Assembly: GCF_024746815.1 (NCBI RefSeq)
Contig: NZ_CP080525.1
Location: 2,790,001-2,854,000 of the forward strand
DNA from: Mesorhizobium sp. AR07
GTDB lineage: Bacteria; Pseudomonadota; Alphaproteobacteria; Rhizobiales; Rhizobiaceae
DNA length: 64,000 bases
Direction: 5' to 3'
This document shows, piece by piece, positions 8,575 through 16,958 of the stretch (within the stretch, counting starts at the first letter, position 1; every line of letters starts with the position of its first letter). The notes below the pieces were generated by a model. The model made no database searches, was not told where the DNA came from, and worked only from the letters and a program-made list of their open reading frames with translations. A program made the translations under genes and the position numbers.

Positions 8575-9648
8575 ATGGTCAAGACGATGAAGGCCGCCGT
8601 CGTACAGGCATTCGGCAAGCCGCTTACGATCGAGGACGTGCCGGTGCCCGTGCCGGGGCCAGGTGAACTGCTCGTCAAGGTCATCGCCTGCGGTGTTTGC
8701 CATACGGACCTGCATGCCGCCTCCGGCGACTGGCCAGTGAAGCCTGTGCCGCCCTTCATCCCCGGCCATGAAGTGGCGGGCGTTGTGGCTGCACTCGGGC
8801 CGGGTGTGACCGGTTTCAAGGAGGGTGACCCGGTCGGCGTGGCCTGGCTGCACGACGCCTGCCTGAGCTGCGAATATTGCGAGACCGGTTGGGAGACGCT
8901 GTGCGAACATCAGCACGATACCGGCTATAGCTGCGATGGCGGCTTCGCCGAATATGTCATCGCGTCGGCAGCCTTCACCGCGCGGCTTCCAGTTGGTGTC
9001 GATTTCGCACAGATGGCGCCGATCCTGTGCGCTGGCGTCACGACCTACAAGGGGTTGAAGGAGACAGAGGCACGTCCGGGCGAATGGGTGGCGATTTCAG
9101 GCATAGGTGGCCTCGGTCATGTGGCGGTCCAGTATGCCAAGGCAATGGGCCTCAAGGTCGTGGCGCTCGACGTCACGCCGGACAAGCTCGCTCTGGCGCG
9201 CGCGACCGGAGCGGACGTGACCATCGACGCCCGCTCCCCGAACGCAGTGGCGGAGGTGCTCAAGGCAACGGGCGGCGGCGCCCACGGCATTCTGGTGACG
9301 GCCGTCTCGCCACCGGCCTTTTCCCAGGCGGTGCACATGGTGCGCCGCAAGGGTACGGTCGCCCTCGTCGGTCTGCCGGCGGGAGAATTCCCGACGCCGA
9401 TCTTCGACGTCGTGCTGAAGCGCATTACCTTGCGCGGATCCATCGTAGGTACACGACGCGATCTCGACGAGGCCATTGCCTTCGCGGCCGAGGGCAAGGT
9501 ACGGGCCGAGATCACCAAGGCGCCGTTGAGCGACATCAACGCGATCCTCACCCGGCTCAAGGCCGGCAAGATCGAGGGCCGTGTGGTTCTGGATCTCACT
9601 GCGCCGATAGAGACAGGGGTAAAGCAGACAGAAGCCGCATACGCATAG
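8575..9648 (+). CDS. adhP: Zinc-dependent alcohol dehydrogenase AdhP
   Basis: The 357-residue protein is a medium-chain zinc alcohol dehydrogenase of the AdhP group. The catalytic zinc ligands are visible in CGVCHTDLH and GHEVAG, and the structural zinc in CLSCEYCETGWETLC near residues 98-112. The Rossmann glycines are in ISGIGGLGHVAVQYAKAMG near 177. It interconverts primary alcohols such as ethanol with aldehydes using NAD. AAAGGAG lies at good spacing before ATG 8575. The divergent aldehyde dehydrogenase and shared FNR-like box suggest joint induction under oxygen limitation. A short C-terminal extension follows the usual family end. Confidence 0.94.
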   Translation: MVKTMKAAVVQAFGKPLTIEDVPVPVPGPGELLVKVIACGVCHTDLHAASGDWPVKPVPPFIPGHEVAGVVAALGPGVTGFKEGDPVGVAWLHDACLSCEYCETGWETLCEHQHDTGYSCDGGFAEYVIASAAFTARLPVGVDFAQMAPILCAGVTTYKGLKETEARPGEWVAISGIGGLGHVAVQYAKAMGLKVVALDVTPDKLALARATGADVTIDARSPNAVAEVLKATGGGAHGILVTAVSPPAFSQAVHMVRRKGTVALVGLPAGEFPTPIFDVVLKRITLRGSIVGTRRDLDEAIAFAAEGKVRAEITKAPLSDINAILTRLKAGKIEGRVVLDLTAPIETGVKQTEAAYA

Positions 9649-9652
9649 ATCC

Positions 9653-9673
9653 GGTGGCCGTCTGTCGGCCACC
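9653..9673 (+). terminator. Hairpin directly after adhP
   Basis: GGTGGCCG and CGGCCACC pair perfectly around a 5-base loop, starting 5 bases after the adhP stop codon. No T-tract follows, so it may be a factor-dependent terminator or an mRNA-stabilising stem. The remaining gap to 10038 shows no gene, only the regulatory box at 9946. Confidence 0.45.
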
Positions 9674-9945
9674 CGTAGCCGTACACGCGGGCAGGCCCGG
9701 GACGGGCGGCACGATCGATGAACGCATCAACGACATCTACAGGATGGGATCTTGTCACCGTGGCCACGCGCTCGGGGGGCGGAGAAGCACCTTTTTCAAC
9801 ACAGTTAGGTTCAGGCTGCCGAAATGCGTCGATAGCAACGGGTTATACCCGGCTTAGCGGGCTTCGCGACTGCTGAGGACAGACAGCGCAGCACCATCGC
9901 CAGATCCCGGACGAATCGCGAGAGGCGCGCATAGGGCCGCCCGGT

Positions 9946-9959
9946 TTGATCTGGCGCAA
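9946..9959. promoter_or_regulatory. Hybrid FNR/NnrR-type half-palindrome upstream of a cupredoxin gene
   Basis: TTGAT-CTGG-CGCAA joins an FNR/FixK half-site (TTGAT) to an NnrR half-site (CGCAA) with the usual 4-base spacer. It lies 80 bp upstream of the cupredoxin ATG at 10039. The same CGCAA half is used twice in perfect form before the pseudoazurin gene and nirK. It may therefore be read by more than one CRP/FNR-family protein; this is inference from the two half-sites. Confidence 0.45.
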
Positions 9960-10038
9960 GGACGGTGGGCGATGTTCATGAACAGAATAATGCTCGGGAT
10001 ATGGAGCGCTTCTGCTGCCGTCCTGAAGGGAGATCGCC

Positions 10039-10536
10039 ATGAAAGGCATATCAAGAAGGGTAGCACTTGGGCTCGCTGCCGCGATGCTGATGACGGGCAG
10101 TGCCGCTGCCACCCAGGCCGCAACGCTCGTTCAGGTCTCGCTGTGGGACAAGGGCGCGGAAGTGCAGATGCCGATGGGTCTCGCTTATGCCGCGCCAGGA
10201 CTCGATCTCGCCAAGGGGACCATGGGCATTAAGGCTTTGCCCGGTGCAGTGAAGGCCGGGGAGGTCACATTCAATGTGAAAAATGACTCCAAGGACACTG
10301 TTCACGAAATGATCGTGATGTACCTTGCCGATCCCGGTAAGCCGCTTCCTTACCTTGAGGCGGAGAACCGGGTCGACGAAGACAAGGCTGGCGACAAGGG
10401 CGAAGTATCGGAACTCGATCCCGGCAAAACAGGCATACTGACCGTCGATCTTAAGGCTGGAAAATACCTGCTTATCTGCAACGTGCCAGGCCACTATGGG
10501 GCGGGCATGTGGGCCGAATTTACCGTCGATCCATAG
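10039..10536 (+). CDS. Periplasmic cupredoxin (plastocyanin/azurin-like copper protein)
   Basis: The 165-residue protein has a signal peptide (MKGISRRVALGLAAAMLM..., cleavage near ATQAA, residue 28) and a single cupredoxin domain. The type-1 copper ligands are clear: His89 in TVHEM, Cys147 and His152 in LICNVPGHY, and Met157 in GAGMW. Such proteins carry single electrons in the periplasm. A second, distinct cupredoxin (pseudoazurin, 28175) accompanies nirK, so this one may serve another oxidase or act in copper handling. GAAGGGAG precedes the ATG. A hybrid FNR/NnrR-like box lies upstream. Confidence 0.88.
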   Translation: MKGISRRVALGLAAAMLMTGSAAATQAATLVQVSLWDKGAEVQMPMGLAYAAPGLDLAKGTMGIKALPGAVKAGEVTFNVKNDSKDTVHEMIVMYLADPGKPLPYLEAENRVDEDKAGDKGEVSELDPGKTGILTVDLKAGKYLLICNVPGHYGAGMWAEFTVDP

Positions 10537-11071
10537 AAACCTGAAGCAGGCAGCCCGTGAACCGGAAGCTGCGACCGTCCATCATGCATCGGTGCTACCG
10601 TCGTGAGGACGCTCGCCCACCTCATACCGGTTAGACCGCAGTGCCGACGACGGCGCCGATACCGGCGGTCAGCGCCATTGCAAGCGCACCCCAGAATGTG
10701 ACGCGAACGGTTGCCTTCAGCACATTGGCGCCGCCGGCTTTCGCCCCGACGGCGCCCAGCACCGCGAGGAACAGCAGCGAAGCAATGGAGACAATGGCGA
10801 CAAGTTTTGCGGCCGGCGAAACCAAGACCATCGCCAGCGGCATGGCCGCACCAACGGAAAATGCGGCTGCCGAGGTCAGCGCCGCCTGGATCGGACGCGC
10901 TGTGGTCACCTCCGAAATACCGAGTTCGTCGCGCGCGTGCGCGCCAAGCGCGTCGTTCGCCATTAACTGGTCCGCGACCTGCAACGCCAATTTCGGCTCA
11001 ACCCCGCGCGCTACATAGATTTGCGCAAGTTCATCGCGCTCGAACTCGGGCTGCGTTGCGTATTTCAGGCG

Positions 11072-11149
11072 ATCGTGAGCACGGATTTCGCCGCATCGTG
11101 AGCACGGATTTCGCGGGATCGTGAGCAGCGATTTCAGAGGATCGTGAGC
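11072..11149. repeat. Left-end array of four 23-bp-spaced IstA-type binding repeats
   Basis: ATCGTGAGC occurs at 11072, 11095, 11118 and 11141, exactly 23 bp apart, each followed by a less conserved AGCGATTTC-like segment. IS21 elements carry multiple terminal transposase-binding repeats. Four regularly phased copies place each on a similar face of the helix. The mirror array is at the right end. Confidence 0.85.
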
Positions 11150-11231
11150 AACCTTCTCGAAGGTTGTGGACGTTTCGGCCGACATCTCAACCCGGCTACA
11201 GGATGCCTCGTCACTGCAACGAGGAAGCCTG

Positions 11232-12771
11232 ATGCCAACCCAGAGATTGTCGATGCGCCGGATCAGAGAAGTTTTACGTCTAAGACATGTCCAAGGCCTG
11301 ACCGAGCGCGTCATCGCGCGCACGCTCGGGGTGAGCAATGGCGTCGTGCATGGTTATCTACGGCGCGCCCGTCTTGCCGGGCTGAGCTGGCCGCTGCCCG
11401 AAGGGATGGATGACGAAGGGCTTGAGCTGCTCCTCTTCCCGGCGCCGAAGGCGGCATCGCAAAGCCCCCGGCGGCCGGTGCCCGATTGGAGCTATGTGGA
11501 GAAGGAATTGCGCCGCCGCGGCGTGACGCGGGTGCTGCTGTGGGAAGAGTATCGCGCCGCCAATCCCGATGGCTTTGGCTATACCTGGTTCTGCACGACC
11601 TTCGAGGCCTGGAAAGGGCGGACGCGCCCGACGATGCGCCAGACGCACCTGGGCGGCGAGAAGGTGTTTGTCGATTTTGCCGGCGACACCATCGACATCT
11701 TCGACCCCATCACCGGCGAAGCGCACGCCATGAAGCTGTTCGTCGCAGCGATGGGCGCCTCGAACTATACCTACGCCGAAGCGGCCCGAGCGAGAGCCTG
11801 CCCGATTGGATCGGCGTTCACACCAACCTTTTCACCTTTCTGGGCGGCGTCCCGAAGTTCGTGATCTGCGATAATCTCAAGGCCGCCGTCACCAACCCCG
11901 ATCGCTACGACCCCGGTCTCAACCGGACCTATGCCGAGATGGCGAGCCACTACGGCACCGCGGTACTCGCGGCGAGGCCGAGACGCCCGAAGGATAAGGC
12001 AAAGTTGAAGTTGCGGTGCAAATTGCCCAGCGCTGGGTCCTGGCGCGGCTGCGCAATCAGCGCTTCTTTTCCCTGGCGGACCTGAACGCCGCCATCCGCG
12101 TGCTCGTCGCCGAACTCAACGCCCGCCAGATGCGCGGTTTCGGCTCCAGCCGAGCCGAGCTGTTCGCCGAGATCGACAGGCCGAAGCTGGGAGAACTGCC
12201 GGACCAGCCATACGTCTTTGCACGCTGGAAGCGTTGCCGCGTGGCACCCGACTATCACGTCGAGATCGACGGGCATTGGTATTCCACGCCCTACCGCCTC
12301 ATTCGCGAGCTCGTCGATGTGCGGATCGCCGACAAGACGGTCGAGATATTCCACAAGGGCCAGCGGATCGCCAGCCACGCCCGTGCGCCCAACCGGCGCG
12401 GCCATACGACAGTCGCTGATCACATGCCGAGCGCGCATCGCCGCTACGGCAAGTGGACGCCGGGAGGATTGATCGCCGCCGGCGAGAAGATTGGTCCTTC
12501 CACCGCCGCCTTCTTCCAGGCTGTCATCGCGGACCGGCCGCATCCCGAACAAGGCTTTCGCACCTGTCTCGGCATTCTGTCGCTGACCAAGAGCTACGGC
12601 AATGCACGTGTCGATGCGGCCTGCCAACGCGGCATCCTCATCAAGGCGCGCTCCGTCGCCTCGATCCGTTCGATCCTCAAGAACGGCCTTGATCGCGCTT
12701 TCCTCGACGAGGCGCCCGATCACCAACCCCTGCGCCACGGCAACATCCGCGGTCAGGGCTATTTCCACTGA
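11232..12771 (+). pseudogene. istA: istA transposase of the IS21 element, two frameshifts
   Basis: Starting MPTQRLSMRRIREVLRLRH at ATG 11232, the reading frame holds an N-terminal helix-turn-helix and the DDE core start (VFVDFAGDT). It must then shift frame near 11785-11795 to continue ESLPDWIGVHTNLFTFLGGVPK, and again near 12005-12015 to continue QIAQRWVLARLRNQRFFSL through to 12771. Both are consistent with single-base deletions (CGAGC for CGxAGC, and AAGTTGAAG for AAGxTTGAAG). The combined product would be about 510 residues, normal for IstA. As read, the transposase is inactive unless these are sequencing errors. Confidence 0.85.
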
Positions 12772-12786
12772 ACTATGGAGATCTCA

Positions 12787-13545
12787 ATGCTCACCCATCC
12801 TACCCATGACCAGCTGATCGCTCTGGGCCTGACCGGAATGGCCAAGGCCTTCGAGGAGCAGCGGCGATCGCCGGATCTCGATGCCCTGTCGTTCGAGGAG
12901 CGCATCGGGCTTCTTATCGATCGCGAAGCCGCCGAGCGCGACACCAAACGGCTCACGACGCGGCTCAACGCCGCGCTGCGCCAGAGCGCCTGCGTGGAAG
13001 ATGTCGATCTGCGCACCCCGCGCGGCATCGACCGCGCCGTCTTCGCCAGGCTCGTCGCCGGCGACTGGATCGAACGCCACGAGAACTTGCTGGTCACAGG
13101 CGCAACCGGCCTGGGCAAGAGTTGGCTGGCCTGCGCTCTGGGCCACAAAGCCTGCCGCGACAATCGTTCGGTCCTTTACCATCGCGTCCCGCGGCTCTTT
13201 GAGGCGCTCGCCCTCGCGCGGGGCGACGGACGCTACGGGCGCCTGCTCAAGACGCTTGGGCGCGTGCAACTCCTCATCCTCGACGACTGGGGCCTGGCGG
13301 TTCTCACCGCGGCCGAGCGCCGCGACCTCCTGGAGATCCTCGACGATCGCCATGGTCGCGCATCGACCATCGTCACCAGCCAAATCCCCGTGGAACTCTG
13401 GCACGACGTAATCGGCGATCCCACGCTCGGCGACGCGATTCTTGACCGCCTCGTCCACAATGCTCACCGTCTTCAACTCACCGGAGAAAGCATGCGAAAA
13501 CAGAACGCTCAACGCTCAGCTCTTGACGCAGACCCAAACACCTGA
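12787..13545 (+). CDS. istB: IstB, IS21 AAA+ transposition helper ATPase
   Basis: The 252-residue protein has the DnaC/IstB AAA+ fold. Walker A is GATGLGKS near residue 99, Walker B is LLILDDWG near 163 and the sensor segment is TIVTSQIPVELWHD. It regulates and targets IstA. The start MLTHPTHDQLIALGL at 12787 fits the family start and has GGAG 7 bases upstream; an in-frame ATG at 12775 would add four residues. The gene lies 15 bases after istA and appears intact, so it could still assist an IstA made elsewhere. Confidence 0.93.
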   Translation: MLTHPTHDQLIALGLTGMAKAFEEQRRSPDLDALSFEERIGLLIDREAAERDTKRLTTRLNAALRQSACVEDVDLRTPRGIDRAVFARLVAGDWIERHENLLVTGATGLGKSWLACALGHKACRDNRSVLYHRVPRLFEALALARGDGRYGRLLKTLGRVQLLILDDWGLAVLTAAERRDLLEILDDRHGRASTIVTSQIPVELWHDVIGDPTLGDAILDRLVHNAHRLQLTGESMRKQNAQRSALDADPNT

Positions 13546-13573
13546 ATCAATCAACACGTCGGTCGAAGCGGCC

Positions 13574-13651
13574 GCTCATGATCGCGTGAAATACCTGCTC
13601 ACGATCAAATGAAATGAGCGCTCATGATCGCGTGAAATGGCTGCTCACAAT
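13574..13651. repeat. Right-end array of four 23-bp-spaced repeats, inverted relative to left
   Basis: GCTCAYRAT occurs at 13574, 13597, 13620 and 13643, the inverse of the left-end repeat, with the same exact 23-bp spacing. The outermost copy is 14 bp from the right tip, against 15 bp at the left. The array is the mirror of the left one, as expected for paired transposase-binding ends. Confidence 0.85.
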
Positions 13652-14103
13652 CAGCGAAATGCGCAGGCTGCGTTGCAAGTTCGGTGCGCTCGCGGCTGAG
13701 GTCGGCTTGCTCGGTGTCGGACTGAGAACTGACCGAAACATATTCACCCGCCGCCATCGACATCGCGCCGGCGACCAGTCCGGCGACACCAGCAACCAGA
13801 ACATCGGCGGCCGCAGCATTGGCCGCAGCCACACCAACGATCAAGCTCGCCGTCGAGACGATGCCGTCATTGGCGCCAAGCACCGCCGCCCGCAGCCAGC
13901 CGATGCGCGATATGAGATGGTTTTCAGCATGCAGGCGGCTCAAACGATCGCCCAATGCAGCAGGATTTGTGTTCCGGAATAACCGGCGACCTCATTGGCA
14001 ACAGTCATGGCAGGTACTTGGGTTAAGAGAACCTATCCTATCCTGCAGTTTCTGCGAACGTCTTGATCTGCGACAAATCAATTTGCCGTCGCCCATCGGC
14101 TTT

Positions 14104-14330
14104 TAGGGCGGGGCTGGAAAAGCGTAGTTGTCGATGGCCGCTATGAGGAACTGCCTGACCGGATAGGCCACAAGCTCGAGCGCGACCATGCCTGGACGAT
14201 GCTGAGCAAGCACACCGACTGGTGAGAGCCCGGCGCCCTCAAACCGGTGAGCCTCTGGTGTCAGATAGCACGCCGCACGCATTCTTCCGGATCCTCGTCG
14301 AGCAGGTGTCCGGCCGAGAAGCAAGTGAGT
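14104..14330 (+). pseudogene. Remnant of an FMN-binding split-barrel (PPOX-like) gene
   Basis: This stretch is a degraded copy of the second half of the gene at 23738-24184. Both read GGGCGGGGCTGG-A-AAGCGT, then encode VVDGRYEELPDR and HKLERDHAW with matching order and spacing to the SGRE tail. The copy has a stop after the TDW codons (TGG TGA) and no start or N-terminal half. It shows that two such genes once lay in the island, or that a local duplication has decayed. Confidence 0.75.
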
Positions 14331-14454
14331 AGACAGTTTTCCTGTACCTCGATTCGTCGCCACCGTCGAAGAGCGACGGCCGGACCGGCGCGGAGGAGCG
14401 GAAAACGCATAGATAGATCATCTGACGGCGACTTGCGCTGATCTTGACGCAGGA

Positions 14455-15168
14455 TCAAGCACCATCCTTGGACGCCTCCCAACGTTCGATCCGGCCCTGC
14501 CAGTAGATGGTTTCACTCCCGCCGATTTCCCAGGCGACCTCTCCGGCAAACGGAAGCCACATATTGCCGTGATGACGATAGTCGGAGAAACGGCCGCGCC
14601 ATGGAGTTGGCAGGATTGGTGCCGTAGCCGAACGCGGCCTGTCGGGCGCAAAGGCACCGGCAATCCTCCCGTCGCTGTCGAGGCTGAGCGTGACTTCGAC
14701 CGCTGTTTCTCCCACGCCGGCGCTCACGGCCAGCCCGTCGGGACCGTCTTCACGCCAGCGAAGCGTGGTATTGAAGAGAATAGCGTCGGGCGCCCAGGCA
14801 AGTTCGGCAAGGTATCGCATCAGCTCGCCGCGCATCAGCGCCGACGAGTGCTCGGCGCGGGCGAGCGGAATGATGCCGAGCGCCATGACATCCAACCGCC
14901 CCTGGCCGCCCTTCAACGCATCGCGCACTGAGATCATACCGAAGGGACCAAACCGTGCCCGCCAATCGAAGGCACATTCGGACGTGGAGATTGTTTGTGT
15001 TGCGGTAAATGACATCCAGGACGTGGCGCCAAGCCGTTGTTTCATCAGTCCTGTTTGCCTGAGCTTGACCGTCGTTCGGCGCATCTAGGGACTGGCGCCA
15101 ACCCGCAGCGCCAGGTCATAGACAGCGGCTGGCAACCGCTTCCTGATCAGAAGAGCATCCTCAGCCAT
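14455..15168 (-). pseudogene. DUF6544/DUF6920-like protein with an in-frame stop
   Basis: A start at ATG 15168 has AGGAAGG at good spacing and encodes LIRKRLPAAVYDLALRVG, then TAG at 15085-15087. The same frame continues immediately with ATG and RRTTVKLRQTGLMK, and runs to 14455. Together the two parts resemble a single conserved protein of about 237 residues (RLRQTG, WMSFTATQ, RDALKGGQG, RYLAELAWAPDAILF). The stop could be a nonsense mutation or could leave a shorter 209-residue product that restarts at 15084. The function of the family is unknown. It follows a small membrane protein gene in an apparent operon. Confidence 0.6.
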
Positions 15169-15182
15169 TATGCGGCCTTCCT

Positions 15183-15551
15183 CTATGTTGACGCATTGCT
15201 CCACCTCGCGAGCGTGGCCGCTATCCCGGCCACATAGAGGGTCCCGAAGATCAGCTTGCTGTGACGCGCAAGCCATTCTGGAAGATAGATGTCGAAGTTA
15301 TCGCGTCGATCGTCGGTGTAGCCCGCAGCAACGGATGTGAGGGGGCACTGCCATCCGTTCAGGACCAGCACGAGCACCTCCACCAGGACGACGCCGATCG
15401 ACAGCGCCGAGTAGAAATATTCGCCCCGCAAGGCGAACACCCAGATTGCAAAGATACATCCGACGAAAAACGCCCAGACGACAGTGTGAATGGCTTTGAT
15501 TGTCACGAGCCGTGCCGCCGATGCGGGTGGGCTCAGAACGGGTGCGTTCAA
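15183..15551 (-). CDS. Small membrane protein, unknown function
   Basis: The 122-residue protein has about three hydrophobic segments (TIKAIHTVVWAFFVGCIFAIW, YSALSIGVVLVEVLVLVLN, KLIFGTLYVAGIAATLA). Between them is the motif WQCPLTSVAAGYTDDRRDNFDIYLPEWLA, written here only as its landmarks WQCPLT, DNFDIYLP and EWLA. The start is TTG at 15551, overlapping the stop codon of the upstream nitroreductase-like gene by 3-4 bases, which indicates translational coupling. The conserved NFDIYLPEWLA block suggests a defined family that I cannot name. The DUF6544-like gene follows 14 bases later. Confidence 0.7.
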   Translation of the reverse strand: MNAPVLSPPASAARLVTIKAIHTVVWAFFVGCIFAIWVFALRGEYFYSALSIGVVLVEVLVLVLNGWQCPLTSVAAGYTDDRRDNFDIYLPEWLARHSKLIFGTLYVAGIAATLARWSNAST

Positions 15552-16645
15552 GATATGATTACACTTTCTGCCGGCCGGCGCGCCGAGAAGGGGAGCGCGG
15601 CTCCGTAGCCGAAGCGCATGACGAGGTCGGAACGTCGCCCGGGCAAGCCGACAAGCGTTGCCAGTTCAGGCCGCAGACCAGCGACTTCGACGGGCTGGTT
15701 GATGAAAGCATGCTTGAGGCCGAGCGCGGTGGCCTGCAACCCGAAACGCTGGCAGGCGCGGCCTGCCAGAACCCAATGCTCGCGGTCTTCCTTTTGGGCG
15801 ACGAAGACGGCGACGCCGGCCGAAGAGGCGAGCTGTCGAGCGTATTTTTCGTTCTCGGCTTTGGCTTTGAAGACGAGATAGAACATGACCCGACCAAGCC
15901 ATTCCGGAAGGGCGGGATTGCCGCTTGATGCGCTGAAGAGACCGTCACCGGTTAAGATCGCCTGCAGGGGGCTGAAGCGCAGCCAGGTCTTCAGTTCCCG
16001 CACGAATGCGGCGTCGGCGATCTGCGCATTGTTGCCCGCGACGACTAGGTCGCGCACGCGGTCGATCCGTGGCCGATCCGTGATTAGAACCAGATCGACT
16101 CCCGGAACGGCCGCTGCGCCGGAAAGCGTCTGCAAGTCGCGGCTGCTGACGGCTTTGCCGTTATAGTCGCCACGTGTTGATTGCCGCTTCGGGATCGCAT
16201 CGAACAGCGCCGGCTCGACAGGCGGCCCGCTCCCGAACGTAAACGTCACGGCACCGTCATCCGCCAGGCTGAAACTGAGTTCGCCGGGCTTTCCGCACGC
16301 GCTGCTGGCGATAGCCAGGTTTTCCGCCGCGCAACCGAGACTGGCGAACAGATGATGATTGTCCGGGTCGACGATCTCAATCTGTCGCGCCATGTCGGGC
16401 ACGATTTCTATTCCAACGTCACTGATCTTGAATTGCCACGGCTGAGTGTTGTGGCTGTTCGCCGCAAGCGTCGCGTAGCGGATCAAGTCGATCGTCCCAG
16501 GCGCTTGCTTCAGTGCCGAGCGCGTCGCGGCCACGGAGGCGTTGTATTCCGCCATCGAACCCATGTTCAGGAGCCCGAGACAGGTTGCTCCGACGCCGGC
16601 CACCATTAGGGCGCCTCCGCCAACAAGATATTGCCGCCTGTTCAT
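15548..16645 (-). CDS. Acg-like nitroreductase-family protein with twin-arginine-type signal
   Basis: The 365-residue protein begins MNRRQYLVGGGALMVAGVG, a Tat-like export signal with RR followed by a hydrophobic stretch. The body resembles the Acg/nitroreductase fold used by mycobacterial dormancy protein Acg: AANSHNTQPWQFKI near residue 60, SLGCAAENLAIASSACG near 105, and FGLQATALGLKHAFINQPVE towards the C-terminus. Acg-type proteins bind flavin and accompany hypoxia or nitric-oxide responses, matching the island theme. ATG 16645 was chosen because it places the RR signal at the start; an in-frame start 14 codons earlier is possible. The next gene overlaps its stop. Confidence 0.78.
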   Translation of the reverse strand: MNRRQYLVGGGALMVAGVGATCLGLLNMGSMAEYNASVAATRSALKQAPGTIDLIRYATLAANSHNTQPWQFKISDVGIEIVPDMARQIEIVDPDNHHLFASLGCAAENLAIASSACGKPGELSFSLADDGAVTFTFGSGPPVEPALFDAIPKRQSTRGDYNGKAVSSRDLQTLSGAAAVPGVDLVLITDRPRIDRVRDLVVAGNNAQIADAAFVRELKTWLRFSPLQAILTGDGLFSASSGNPALPEWLGRVMFYLVFKAKAENEKYARQLASSAGVAVFVAQKEDREHWVLAGRACQRFGLQATALGLKHAFINQPVEVAGLRPELATLVGLPGRRSDLVMRFGYGAALPFSARRPAESVIIS

Positions 16646-16958
16646 CGCTTTTGGCCGATCTGTCTTCGACAATTGCGAAGCGGCCAACAGCGGCCGGTGC
16701 GGTTGTCTTCAAATAACTTAACTCGCAAAGGCGGCACCCGTTCCCGTTCCGGCCAGGGTGCCGATGCCCGCTGCCGAGCGCTCGCTATCGGGCCGGACAG
16801 ATTAGAGCTCAATGACCGACAGCGGGTTCTATCGGCGCCGTATGCTTCACGATTGGCGCGTCGACCTGTCGCCGGCGACCTGGTACATCCCAAGCTAGAG
16901 AGTGTGCGGATCAGCATCGGTCTGGTCTCAACCGGTCATTTTGACTGCGCGATGGTGT
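16646..16958. other. Intergenic region without recognised gene
   Basis: This region separates the start of the Acg-like gene from the phosphoketolase stop codon. No coding region, FNR box or clear terminator was recognised. It should hold the promoter of the Acg-like operon. Confidence 0.4.

Larger units (their letters stand above)
11057..13665 (+). mobile_element. IS21-family insertion sequence, 2.6 kb, with 8-bp target duplication
   Basis: The element carries istA (broken) and istB. Its ends are TGCGTATTTC (left) and the complement of TGCGCATTTC (right). The 8-bp sequence GGCTGCGT is present directly outside both ends (11049-11056 and 13666-13673) and is single in the reconstructed target. 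Length, gene order and an 8-bp duplication fit IS21. The clean duplication and in-frame target halves imply little decay since insertion, although istA has two single-base deletions. Confidence 0.92.
10631..13955 (-). pseudogene. VIT/CCC1-family membrane transporter gene split by an IS21-family insertion
   Basis: The N-terminal half (ATG 13955 down to about 13666) encodes [21 protein letters not shown] and the first two membrane helices, ending ...ERTELATQ. The C-terminal half (11056 down to 10631) resumes PEFERDELAQIYVARG and carries the remaining helices. Removing 11057-13665 and one copy of the 8-bp duplication joins the halves in frame (ELATQ-PEFERDEL) into a protein of about 235 residues. 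VIT1/CCC1 proteins move Fe2+ or Mn2+ across membranes. The insertion should abolish function, so loss of this transporter is probably recent. Confidence 0.88.

Noticed and set aside
11780..12020. Programmed frameshifting in istA
   Set aside because: IS21-family istA is normally one frame; the two shifts lie at ordinary sequence without a slippery run and fit single-base deletions.
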